Positions 32,196 to 39,077 of a stretch of 39,077 nucleotides of DNA are shown here, piece after piece. The position numbers were made by a program, and so were the translations under genes. The number at the start of each line of letters is the position of its first letter. Positions within the stretch are counted from its first letter, which is position 1. This stretch comes from Cypionkella sp. (lineage in GTDB: Bacteria; Pseudomonadota; Alphaproteobacteria; Rhodobacterales; Rhodobacteraceae), in the NCBI GenBank assembly GCA_025458525.1, contig JALOSF010000017.1:1-39077 (forward strand), written 5' to 3'. Below the pieces are notes generated by a model. It was not told where the DNA came from. It made no database searches and worked only from the letters and a program-made list of their open reading frames with translations.

Positions 32196-34214
32196 TCAAC
32201 TTTCCGCAGAGCGCCCATGCGCAACGCGCGGACGCCCCGAAGCGGTGACGCTTACCTGTGCTTCGATGAACATGCGGCGACCTTCGATATCGGCCTCGCG
32301 GATGTCGCGCGTGACCGTCAGGTGCAGATCGACAGCCCCCGCCCGCAGGGCGCGCGCGCGAGCCTCGCGGGTCAGCGCCTCCTCCAGCGCGTGCAGCGCA
32401 GCGTCGCGATCGGCAAACAGCGAAACGCCCTCGGGCAGGTGCGCGGCAAACCGACCTTCGGAGGGGCTGGTGACAGTGCCGGTGGCGCGCTGGCTCACCT
32501 GCCCGACGACGGCGCCGATCGCATTGGCGACACCGGCGTGTTCGGGCAAAATCATCGGGCACCCCAGCCTTTCGCCGACCGCGCCGTAATAGGCGGGGGC
32601 CGAGGCGCCAAGGCCGATCACCGGCACCGCAAGCCGCGCCGAAATCTGCATCACCCCGTTGTGCCCGCGCAGGCCCGCCCGCGTCAGCGCATGCCGCGCC
32701 AAAGCCTCGGGCGGATGGCCGGCAAAGGCGGGGTCTTCGGCAAAGGCCGCTTCGAGCAGGCAGTCGGCGGTCTGATCAGTCAGCTGATCGACGATCATCT
32801 GTGCCAGCACCAGGGGGTCGGTTGCAAACCGCTCGCCCGCGCCAGTGCGGCGGCGCCCCAAAAGGCGCAGCGCCTTTTGCGCGGCAGCGCCGTCCCAGAC
32901 CGAGAGCCGCCCCAGCACATGGCTGGCATCCGAGGGCGTGACGCCCGCGATCATCACCTGCCCCCGCGCGACCAGCCGGTCAAGCGCCGCCGCCTCCAGC
33001 CGCGAGGCAAGCGCCTGCGCAAGCGGCATGGGCTGCGTGATCCGGGCCAGCACCGCGGCCTCTCGCTGGGTCAGACCGCCCGCCTCTGCCGACATGGGAA
33101 TCACGAAGCGCCCGTCGTGTTCGCCCGCAACCTCGGTTGACAGGGCGCGGTCCAACGCAGCATGCACCATCGGCCCATGCTCCACCGCCAAAAGCGCGAC
33201 GGGCACAAGACGCCGTGGCCCAAGGCGCAGGCCGCCATGCAGGCCTTCGGTCATCAAGTGAACCTCGCTGTCGCCACCAAGGCCGGTCGTGCGCATGGCC
33301 ACCGCTTCCACCATCGTGCGAAAGCCACCGACACGCGCGCCCTCGGGGTCGATCTCGGGCAGGCCATCGCGCAGCAGCGCCACATCGGTCGTGGTGCCGC
33401 CAATGTCGCTGACCAGCGCATCCGAGGCCCCGGTCAGCCAGCGCGCGCCGACGATGCTGGCGGCGGGACCGGACAGAATGGTTTCAATCGGCCGCTCGCG
33501 CACCATCGCGGCCGAGATCAGCGCGCCATCGCCACGCACCACCATCAGCGGCGCCTCGATCCCGATGGTCGCCAGATGCCGCTCGCAGGCCGCGACAAGA
33601 CGGTCGATCATGCCGATCAGCCGGGCGTTCAGCACGGCGGTCAAGGCGCGTTTGGGACCGTTCAGATTGGCCGAAAGTTCGTGGCTGCATGTCACGGGGC
33701 GGCCCGTGACGCGGCGGATCAGATCGCGGGCGGCCAGTTCATGCGCCGGGTTGCGCGTCGCAAAACGAGCGGCTACCGCAAAGCCCATCATCTGGTCACG
33801 CAGCTTGTGCAGTTCCATCTCGAGCGCGGGGAGATCGAGCGGCGCAAGGTCCTGCCCGGCATGACCATGCCCCCCTGCCAGCCGCAGGATCGGATCCCCC
33901 TTCAGCGCCTCGTCGAGGCCCGCGCGCGCCTCGTCCCCGGCATCGAACCCGATGAACACCAGCGCCACGCGCCCGCCCTGCCCTTCGACCAGCGCATTGG
34001 TCGCAAGCGTGGTGGAGAGCGACACCAGACTGACATCGCGCGCCTCCACCCCGGCGGCGGCAAGGGCCGCATCCACCGCGCCGCCGATCCCGATGGCAAG
34101 ATCGTTGCGGGTGGTCAGCGCCTTGGCCTTGCCGATGACACGGGTTGCGGCCTCATCGACGATGACCGCGTCGGTATAGGTGCCGCCCGTATCCACGCCC
34201 AGAAAATAACCCAT
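32196..34214 (-). CDS. Hydantoinase/oxoprolinase A-type ATPase (HyuA-like), no B subunit adjacent
   Basis: 672 residues. The N-terminal ASKHA-type motif MGYFLGVDTGGTYTDAVIVDE and a second phosphate motif VSDIGGTTTDVALLRDG (residues about 280-296) identify the HyuA/OplahA-like domain that uses ATP to open lactams such as hydantoins or 5-oxoproline, or to activate ketones. Such proteins normally act with a HyuB-type subunit; none lies on either side: upstream is a divergent transglycosylase and downstream a tRNA and the atypical stretch. The ATG at 34214 is chosen because the motif begins there, although the frame stays open far upstream across the opposite gene. Fused single-chain forms are much longer (about 1280), so this one lacks a partner or uses one elsewhere. 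Confidence 0.88.
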   Translation of the reverse strand: MGYFLGVDTGGTYTDAVIVDEAATRVIGKAKALTTRNDLAIGIGGAVDAALAAAGVEARDVSLVSLSTTLATNALVEGQGGRVALVFIGFDAGDEARAGLDEALKGDPILRLAGGHGHAGQDLAPLDLPALEMELHKLRDQMMGFAVAARFATRNPAHELAARDLIRRVTGRPVTCSHELSANLNGPKRALTAVLNARLIGMIDRLVAACERHLATIGIEAPLMVVRGDGALISAAMVRERPIETILSGPAASIVGARWLTGASDALVSDIGGTTTDVALLRDGLPEIDPEGARVGGFRTMVEAVAMRTTGLGGDSEVHLMTEGLHGGLRLGPRRLVPVALLAVEHGPMVHAALDRALSTEVAGEHDGRFVIPMSAEAGGLTQREAAVLARITQPMPLAQALASRLEAAALDRLVARGQVMIAGVTPSDASHVLGRLSVWDGAAAQKALRLLGRRRTGAGERFATDPLVLAQMIVDQLTDQTADCLLEAAFAEDPAFAGHPPEALARHALTRAGLRGHNGVMQISARLAVPVIGLGASAPAYYGAVGERLGCPMILPEHAGVANAIGAVVGQVSQRATGTVTSPSEGRFAAHLPEGVSLFADRDAALHALEEALTREARARALRAGAVDLHLTVTRDIREADIEGRRMFIEAQVSVTASGRPRVAHGRSAES

Positions 34215-34326
34215 CGCCCGCCATTCCTTGTGTCTCGGGCCCCAGCTAGGCCAAAGCCTGCCGAAGATCACCCCCGGTTGCGACATTTTCCGTCGCGCTT
34301 TGGCTGTGGCACCGACGCGGCGCCAT

Positions 34327-34355
34327 TTGCCCTTTGGCGCCAGGCGCGTTAGCCT
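34327..34355 (+). promoter_or_regulatory. Candidate TAG-type promoter for the transglycosylase gene
   Basis: TTGCCC (34327-34332), 17 bases, TAGCCT (34350-34355), then ACGGGG before the ATG at 34377. Confidence 0.5.
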
Positions 34356-34376
34356 GCACAAAAAACGGGGCATCGC

Positions 34377-35615
34377 ATGCGGGCATTGTTGATCTTGGCA
34401 CTGTTGGGGCTGGCGCCCGGTGCGGGCGCGCAATCTTTGAACACGTCCGAGGGCGAAGGTCCGGCAGAAAGGGTCACGATGAAGGAAATCGGCACCGAGC
34501 AGGGCTTTGCAGACTGGATTGCCGGCTTTCGTCCGCGGGCACTGGCCGCGGGGGTCGCGCCCGAGACGCTGGAGCCTGCGTTGGCAAGCGCCCGCTTCAA
34601 TGCCCGGATCATCGAACGCGACCGCAACCAGAACGAGTTCACCAAGACGATCTGGGATTATCTTGATACGGCCGTGTCCGATGACCGGATCGCCCTTGGC
34701 CGAAAGGCCATGGCCGCACATGCCGATCTGCTTTCCCGGATCGAGGCCGAGTTTGGCGTGGACAAGCACGTGGTGGCCGCGATCTGGGGGCTTGAATCCG
34801 CCTATGGCAGCTTTCGTGGCGACATACCGACAATCGAGGCGCTGGCAACCCTGGCCTATGATGCCCGACGCGCGGCGTTTTTCGAGGAACAACTGATCGC
34901 TGCCCTGAAAATCCTGCAAAATGGGGATGTGACGCCAGAGGCGATGCGCGGCAGTTGGGCCGGGGCGATGGGGCACACCCAATTCATGCCGACAAGCTGG
35001 TGGGCGCATGCGGTCGATTTCACCGACGACGGCAAGCGCGATGTCTGGTCCGATGACCCTGCCGATGCCCTGGCCTCGGCCGCAGCCTATCTGCGGCACT
35101 GGGGCTGGACGCCCGGCGCGCCTTGGGGTCTGGAGGTGACGCTGCCGGCGGGGTTTGACTACGATCAGACGACCGAGCGGGTGAAAAAGCCGGTGGCCGA
35201 CTGGGCCGCGCTGGGGGTCAGGCCGGCGGCGGGCGGGGCGCTGCCCGACCACGGCCTTGCCTCGGTGCTGCTGCCGGGGGGCGCGCGGGGGGCGGCCTTT
35301 CTGATCTTTTCCAATTTTCAGGTGATCGAGCGCTACAACACCGCCGATGCCTATGTCATCGCTGTGGGCCATCTGGCGGACCGCTTGCGCGGCGCCCCTG
35401 CGATTGCCGCAGATTGGCCGCGCGACCTGCGGGCGTTGACGCTGGACGAGCGGATCGAGTTGCAGGAGCGGCTGGGTCAGGCGGGCTTTGACCCCAAGGG
35501 CGTGGATGGCCGGATCGGACCCAACACCATCGCCGCGGTGAAAGCCTTTCAGCGGGCAAACGGGCTGGTGCCCGATGGATATGCCAGTGTCGATATCCTG
35601 AACCGCCTGCGCTGA
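34377..35615 (+). CDS. Lytic murein transglycosylase (MltB-like) with peptidoglycan-binding domain
   Basis: 412 residues. Signal peptide MRALLILALLGLAPGAGAQS, so periplasmic, not a lipoprotein. The SLT_2/MltB catalytic region contains Glu140 in AAIWGLESAYGSF, the predicted acid/base, and GSWAGAMGHTQFMPTSW. The C-terminal 60 residues (LDERIELQERLGQAGFDPKGVDGRIGPNTIAAVKAFQRANGL) form a PG_binding_1 domain. It cleaves glycan strands to 1,6-anhydromuramyl products, for growth or insertion of envelope structures. It is expressed from its own promoter and convergent with the P1 peptidase gene, 15 bases away. Confidence 0.94.
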   Translation: MRALLILALLGLAPGAGAQSLNTSEGEGPAERVTMKEIGTEQGFADWIAGFRPRALAAGVAPETLEPALASARFNARIIERDRNQNEFTKTIWDYLDTAVSDDRIALGRKAMAAHADLLSRIEAEFGVDKHVVAAIWGLESAYGSFRGDIPTIEALATLAYDARRAAFFEEQLIAALKILQNGDVTPEAMRGSWAGAMGHTQFMPTSWWAHAVDFTDDGKRDVWSDDPADALASAAAYLRHWGWTPGAPWGLEVTLPAGFDYDQTTERVKKPVADWAALGVRPAAGGALPDHGLASVLLPGGARGAAFLIFSNFQVIERYNTADAYVIAVGHLADRLRGAPAIAADWPRDLRALTLDERIELQERLGQAGFDPKGVDGRIGPNTIAAVKAFQRANGLVPDGYASVDILNRLR

Positions 35616-35630
35616 TCCCGGCGGCAGGGG

Positions 35631-36632
35631 TCAGAAACCGGCGCGTCCAAAGCGGCTGTGCCATGTGGGTTGCAGATCGCCCGGCTGTGCGGTGGCATGA
35701 AACACCGCCCGCGCGATGGCACGGGCAAGGCAGGTGGCGGCGGCATGGCCAAGCTGGAAACTGTCGATCAGCGGATCGCCCAAGGGCCGTTGCCCTGTCG
35801 CTGCGGCAAAGACCAGGTCCCCGTCCAGCGGGGTGTGCGACGGGACGATGGCGCGCGCCATCCCGTCATGGGCCGCGATGGCAAGGCGTTGCGCCTGCGC
35901 TTGGGTCAGTGCGGCATCGGTGGCGACGATGGCGATGGTGGTGGCTTCGCCCATCCGCTTGCGCGGCACGGGCGCATCGGGGGCGGCCCCACGCGGCGCC
36001 GGGCCAAGGCCGCCGAATTCGGCCCCTTCCTCCCAGGGCGCGGCCCAGAAATGCGCGGTGTCCCCCACCGTGACCGATCCAAGCGCGTTCACCGCGACCA
36101 GCGCACCGACGGTAAGCCCGGAGGGCAGCACCGCCGAGGCGGAGCCGAGACCGCCCTTGAGCTGCTGGGTTGACGCACCATAACCCGCGCCCGCGCTGCC
36201 AAGGGCAAACTCTGGCCCCGCTGCGGCCAAGGCCGCCGCACCCAGCGCGGCATAGGGGTTCGCGTCCCATGTCTTGGTGCCGCCATTCAGCAGATCGAAC
36301 AGGATCGCGCCGGGCACGATCGGCACCCGTTGATCGCCGACCGCAAAACCGCGTCCCTGACGGCGCAACGCCTCGGCCACGCCCGAGCAGGCATCAAGCC
36401 CAAGGGCAGAGCCACCCGACAGAACAAGCGCATCCACCTGCTGCACCAGCCGATCGGGAGAGAGCAGGTCCGTCTCTCGGGTGCCGGGCGCACCGCCCAT
36501 CACATGCACCGCCGCTGTAAAGGGCTGATCCGCCGTCACAACCGTGACGCCTGAACGCAAGGCGCCATCCTGGGCCTGCCCGACGCAAAGGCCGGGCACA
36601 TCGGTGATCAGATTTCTGGGTCCGGGGCGCAT
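35631..36632 (-). CDS. P1 family peptidase (DmpA/NylC-like N-terminal nucleophile hydrolase)
   Basis: 333 residues. The family start NLITDVPGLCVGQAQD, LVLSGGSALGLDACSGVAEALRRQGRGF, GGLGSASAVLPSGLTVGALVAVNALGSV and GEATTIAIVATDAALTQAQAQRLA are visible. In NylC-type members the chain cuts itself before the Thr of an NTT motif and that Thr becomes the nucleophile; here the motif is ATT, so the Asn is replaced by Ala. The mature enzyme should be two chains of roughly 240 and 90 residues. Relatives cleave aminopeptide or amide bonds such as beta-peptides or nylon oligomers. The ATG at 36632 fits the conserved start; an upstream reading to 36713 is poor. Cytoplasmic, as no signal is seen. Confidence 0.87.
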   Translation of the reverse strand: MRPGPRNLITDVPGLCVGQAQDGALRSGVTVVTADQPFTAAVHVMGGAPGTRETDLLSPDRLVQQVDALVLSGGSALGLDACSGVAEALRRQGRGFAVGDQRVPIVPGAILFDLLNGGTKTWDANPYAALGAAALAAAGPEFALGSAGAGYGASTQQLKGGLGSASAVLPSGLTVGALVAVNALGSVTVGDTAHFWAAPWEEGAEFGGLGPAPRGAAPDAPVPRKRMGEATTIAIVATDAALTQAQAQRLAIAAHDGMARAIVPSHTPLDGDLVFAAATGQRPLGDPLIDSFQLGHAAATCLARAIARAVFHATAQPGDLQPTWHSRFGRAGF

Positions 36633-36727
36633 GACCGTTAGGGGGCCGCAAAGCAGGCGCTTTGGCAAGCCCTTTCGCTGCGCCCAGCCGCGTGGCAGGG
36701 TGCAGCAACACATAAGGGAGAGCGCAG

Positions 36728-37427
36728 ATGCAAAAGGTCGCGGTGGTAACGGCGGGCGGATCGGGCATGGGGGCCGCTGCCGCGCGCAGGCTGGCCGCCG
36801 AAGGCTATGCGGTCAGCATCCTGTCGTCCTCGGGCAAGGGCGAGGCTTTGGCACAAAGCCTTGGCGGCGTGGGCGTGACCGGGTCCAATCAGGTGCAGGC
36901 AGATGTGGACCGCCTGATTGCTGCCACCATGGACCGTTTTGGCCGGATCGATGTGCTGGTCAACAGCGCAGGCCACGGGCCGCGCGCGCCTTTGTTGGAC
37001 ATCACCGATGACGGCTGGCATCAGGGGTTCGAGATCTATTTCCTGTCGGCCGTGCGCCCCATCCGTGCCGTGACCCCGATCATGGAGGCGCAAGGCAAGG
37101 GCGCGATCATCAACATCACCACCTTCGCGACCTTCGAGCCGGACCCCGCCTTTCCGACCAGCGGGGTCGCGCGGGCCGGGCTTGCCGCCTTCACCAAACT
37201 TTATGCCGATCAATATGCCGCCAAGGGCATCCGCATCAACAACGTCCTGCCGGGCTTCATCGACAGCCTGCCCGAGAAAGAGGCATTCCGCGCCCGCATT
37301 CCGATGGGCCGCTATGGCCGGGCCGAGGAAATCGCGGCAACCGTGGCCTTTCTTGCGTCGGACGGGGCGGGCTATATCACCGGCCAGAACCTTGCGGGTG
37401 GATGGCGGCATCACGCGATCGTTGTGA
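36728..37427 (+). pseudogene. SDR-family oxidoreductase with a frameshift near its C-terminus
   Basis: The Rossmann motif TAGGSGMGAAAARRLA (residues 8-23) and VLVNSAG (77-82) identify a short-chain dehydrogenase. The frame is intact to GYITGQN (residue 221), then an extra T in CCTTGCGGG (37390-37394) shifts it. Reading one base later restores LRVDGGITRSL and the TGA at 37425-37427, the usual SDR ending, for 232 residues. Without the correction the frame runs through the whole next gene as a 359-residue SDR-DoxX fusion. The catalytic triad is non-standard: Thr132, Ser145 and Arg149 take the places of Ser, Tyr and Lys. Either a true recent mutation or a sequence error. It starts at ATG 36728 after GGGAGAG. 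Confidence 0.8.
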
Positions 37428-37455
37428 TGCAAGACGGGGTGATGCAAGACGGGGT
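37426..37455 (+). repeat. Exact tandem duplication of 15 bases
   Basis: GATGCAAGACGGGGT occurs at 37426-37440 and again at 37441-37455, straddling the SDR stop and the doxX start. It adds five codons (MQDGV twice) to the doxX N-terminus and provides two ATG starts. Confidence 0.95.
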
Positions 37456-37807
37456 GAACCTTGCGGGGCGCATGCTGATCGCGCTGCTGTTCCTTGGCGG
37501 GGCGGTGCAAAAGCTTATCGATCCGGGGGCGGTGCAGGCGATGCTGGCGGGCGTCGGTCTGCCACCCGTCCTGCTCTGGCCCGTGGCCGCGTTCAACCTG
37601 ATCGCGGCGGTGGCCCTTGTCACCGGGCCGCGGGTGGCGCTTTGGGCGGCGGGCCTTGCCGCCTATTGCCTGATGACCAGTGTCTTTCATTGGCAGTTGC
37701 GCGCCGACCCCTGGCAGGTCACGATCATGGTCAAGAACTGGGCGATTGCGGGGGGCCTGCTGATCCTGGCCGCGCAAGGGCCGGGGCGGTTCGTGATCCG
37801 GGCCTAG
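37427..37807 (+). CDS. DoxX-family membrane protein
   Basis: 126 residues from the first ATG, or 121 from the second copy of the 15-base repeat. Four hydrophobic segments: LAGRMLIALLFLGGAVQKL, LPPVLLWPVAAFNLIAAVALVTG, VALWAAGLAAYCLMTSVFHW and NWAIAGGLLILAAQG, with the FxxGGxxKL start and FHW motif of DoxX/DoxD. The ATG at 37427 overlaps the restored SDR stop (TGATG), so the two genes would be coupled if the SDR frame is repaired. DoxX-like proteins form small membrane subunits of oxidoreductase or quinone-linked systems, and a redox partner to the SDR is an inference from the coupling. Confidence 0.85.
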   Translation: MQDGVMQDGVNLAGRMLIALLFLGGAVQKLIDPGAVQAMLAGVGLPPVLLWPVAAFNLIAAVALVTGPRVALWAAGLAAYCLMTSVFHWQLRADPWQVTIMVKNWAIAGGLLILAAQGPGRFVIRA

Positions 37808-37844
37808 GCGCGCTGGCGCACAGTGGCCCCGCGCCTTGCGCCCA

Positions 37845-37873
37845 TTGCCCAGCGGCAAACCGACCTCTAGCTT
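37845..37873 (+). promoter_or_regulatory. Candidate TAG-type promoter for yghU
   Basis: TTGCCC (37845-37850), 17 bases, TAGCTT (37868-37873), with the start codon at 37909. The same -35 hexamer and spacing as before the transglycosylase gene. Confidence 0.5.
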
Positions 37874-37908
37874 TTGCAGTATCAAAACCACACAGAATGG
37901 AAAGCGAC

Positions 37909-38751
37909 ATGACCAACACAGCGTATGTTCCGCCCAAGGTCTGGACATGGGACAAGGAAAACGGCGGGCAGTTCGCCAGCACGAACCGCCCGATCGCCGG
38001 GGCAACCCATGAAAAGGACCTGCCGCGCGGCGCGCATCCGTTTCAGCTATATTCCCTCGCCACGCCGAACGGCGTGAAGGTCACGGTGATGTTCGAGGAG
38101 CTTTTGCAGGCGGGTCATGCTGCGGAATATGACGCGTGGATCATCCGCATCGGCAAGGGCGACCAGTTCGGATCGGGTTTTGTGGGGGTGAACCCCAATT
38201 CGAAAATCCCGGCCTTGATGGATTATTCGGGCCAGACGCCGGTGCGGGTCTTTGAATCCGGGTCGATCCTGATCCATCTGGCCGAGAAATTCGGTGCCTT
38301 CCTGCCAGCTTCGGGTCCGGAGCGGACCGAGGTTCTGAACTGGCTGATGTGGCAGATGGGATCTGCGCCCTTCGTTGGCGGCGGCTTTGGCCATTTCTAT
38401 GCCTATGCGCCGGAAAAATACGAATATCCGATCAACCGCTATGCCATGGAAACCAAGCGCCAGCTTGATGTTCTGGACCGGCAGCTGGCCGAACATCCCT
38501 TTGTGGCGGGGCAGACCTATACCATCGCCGATATGGCGATCTGGCCATGGTATGGCGGTCTGGTCCTGGGACGCGCCTATAATGCCGCCGAATTTCTGGA
38601 TGTGACGTCCTATACGCATGTGATGAAATGGGCAGAAAAGATCGATGCCCGCCCCGCCGTCGTGCGTGGCCGCAAGGTGAACCGCGATTGGGGCGACGCG
38701 CACGAGCAACTGCCCGAGCGTCATTCGGCTGCGGATTTCGACAGGCTTTAG
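37909..38751 (+). CDS. yghU: Glutathione S-transferase family protein YghU
   Basis: 280 residues, close to E. coli YghU (288). The N-terminal extension YVPPKVWTWDKENGGQFASTNRPIAGATHEKDLPRGAHPFQLYSLATPNGVKVTVMFEEL is diagnostic of the Nu-class GST. The cis-proline and glutathione-binding part is VGVNPNSKIPALMD and RVFESGSILIHLAEKFG, and the C-terminal helical domain has GQTYTIADMAIWPWYGGL. YghU acts as a disulfide-bond reductase and hydroperoxide reductase in the cytoplasm. The ATG at 37909 is used; an in-frame ATG at 37897 would add four residues. Monocistronic, with a hairpin after the stop. Confidence 0.95.
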   Translation: MTNTAYVPPKVWTWDKENGGQFASTNRPIAGATHEKDLPRGAHPFQLYSLATPNGVKVTVMFEELLQAGHAAEYDAWIIRIGKGDQFGSGFVGVNPNSKIPALMDYSGQTPVRVFESGSILIHLAEKFGAFLPASGPERTEVLNWLMWQMGSAPFVGGGFGHFYAYAPEKYEYPINRYAMETKRQLDVLDRQLAEHPFVAGQTYTIADMAIWPWYGGLVLGRAYNAAEFLDVTSYTHVMKWAEKIDARPAVVRGRKVNRDWGDAHEQLPERHSAADFDRL

Positions 38752-38763
38752 CGCCGGTCGGGT

Positions 38764-38782
38764 GGTGGGGCATGGCCCCACC
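38764..38782 (+). terminator. GC hairpin after yghU
   Basis: GGTGGGGC (38764-38771) and GCCCCACC (38775-38782) pair perfectly around ATG, twelve bases past the stop. There is no T-run, so it may act as a weak terminator or mRNA end stabiliser. Confidence 0.45.
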
Positions 38783-38893
38783 GCCTTGGCTTGCGCGGCC
38801 TGTCGCCACTGATCGCCACAGTGACAGCGTCCTGCCTGGCGGGACCAGCATTCGTTCCCGGCCCGTGATCGGGCACCCCCGATGAGGCCCGTC

Positions 38894-39077
38894 ATGCAGG
38901 CAAGACACCCGGATCATCCCCGTCTCGAAAAAGGTGCAAAGGCGAGCCTGCCTTTCGCGCCGCATGACTATCAGGACCGGCAGGACGGTCTGCGCGACAT
39001 CATGGACCTGCATGCGCTTGATGCGCTGGTGCTGACCAGCCCTGAGTCGGTCGCCTATGCGACGGGCTTTCTGTGTT
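38894..39077 (+). CDS. M24/creatinase-type metallopeptidase family protein, 5' part
   Basis: 61 residues are visible and the frame is open to the last base. The segment LPFAPHDYQDRQDGLRDIMDLHALDALVLTSPESVAYATGFLC is the N-terminal creatinase domain that precedes the M24 'pita-bread' catalytic domain in creatinase and Xaa-Pro peptidase relatives. The metal ligands would lie beyond the window. GAGG six bases before the ATG at 38894 favours this start over the ATG at 38882. Creatinase and aminopeptidase P cannot be told apart on this fragment. Confidence 0.8.
   Translation, partial: MQARHPDHPRLEKGAKASLPFAPHDYQDRQDGLRDIMDLHALDALVLTSPESVAYATGFLC

Noticed and set aside
34215-35372. N-terminal extension of the HyuA-type protein giving a 1058-residue frame
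   Set aside because: The extension is antisense to the lytic transglycosylase and has no domain; the conserved start motif begins at 34214.

Overview
The window is GC-rich, gene-dense chromosomal DNA from an alphaproteobacterium, almost certainly a member of the Rhodobacterales (Rhodobacter/Paracoccus/Gemmobacter-like). This rests on the protein families and local gene orders recognised by eye (glnD-murJ next to trpS, a TauE/SafE permease paired with a TIGR02186 protein, a DmdC-like acyl-CoA dehydrogenase beside a fadA/fadB pair). No database search was possible. Both ends are cut: glnD lacks its N-terminus and an M24/creatinase-type gene lacks its C-terminus.

Layout. 1-5.5 kb: glnD (PII uridylylation), murJ (lipid II flippase), an opposing rhomboid-like membrane protein that lacks all catalytic residues, and trpS. 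5.5-11.1 kb: an unknown membrane protein, a VOC protein, a short Hsp70 (YegD-like), a universal stress protein, a small conserved-looking protein, then NifU-like, TsaB and RimI genes overlapping in one unit. 11.1-16.9 kb: a complete BMP-type nucleoside ABC importer (binding protein, double-ATPase, two permeases) ending in purine-nucleoside phosphorylase, so uptake and phosphorolysis of nucleosides are encoded together; a perfect palindrome lies upstream. 16.9-19.5 kb: TauE/SafE plus TIGR02186, and two opposing PaaI-type thioesterases. 19.6-27.2 kb: a fatty-acid beta-oxidation block with two tandem MerR regulators, acyl-CoA dehydrogenase, a small protein, a glutathione S-transferase broken by an amber codon, thiolase, an NTF2-like protein and a FadB-type bifunctional enzyme. 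An array of ACGT boxes sits before the second merR. 27.2-31.4 kb, minus strand: ybjN, proC, csaA, a 2-hydroxyacid dehydrogenase, a sulfotransferase and a Hint-domain protein. 31.4-32.07 kb: a non-coding, AT-richer stretch abutting the 3' end of a tRNA-Met gene. 32.2-39.1 kb: a hydantoinase A-type ATPase without its B partner, a lytic transglycosylase, a P1 peptidase, an SDR gene whose frame runs into a doxX gene after an apparent one-base insertion, yghU, and the partial M24 gene.

At least six genes are preceded by the same promoter shape: a TTG/TTT-type -35, exactly 17 bases, and a TAG-type -10 (TAGCCT, TAGGCT, TAGGCC, TAGCTT, TAGGTT). I see no CRISPR array, prophage, insertion sequence or evident defence island. 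I did not find a convincing wholly new multi-gene system. The best leads are the catalytically dead rhomboid in the trpS neighbourhood, the SDR with a replaced catalytic triad next to doxX, the ACGT-box regulatory array with twin MerR genes, and the atypical stretch behind a tRNA-Met whose acceptor stem carries a mismatch.
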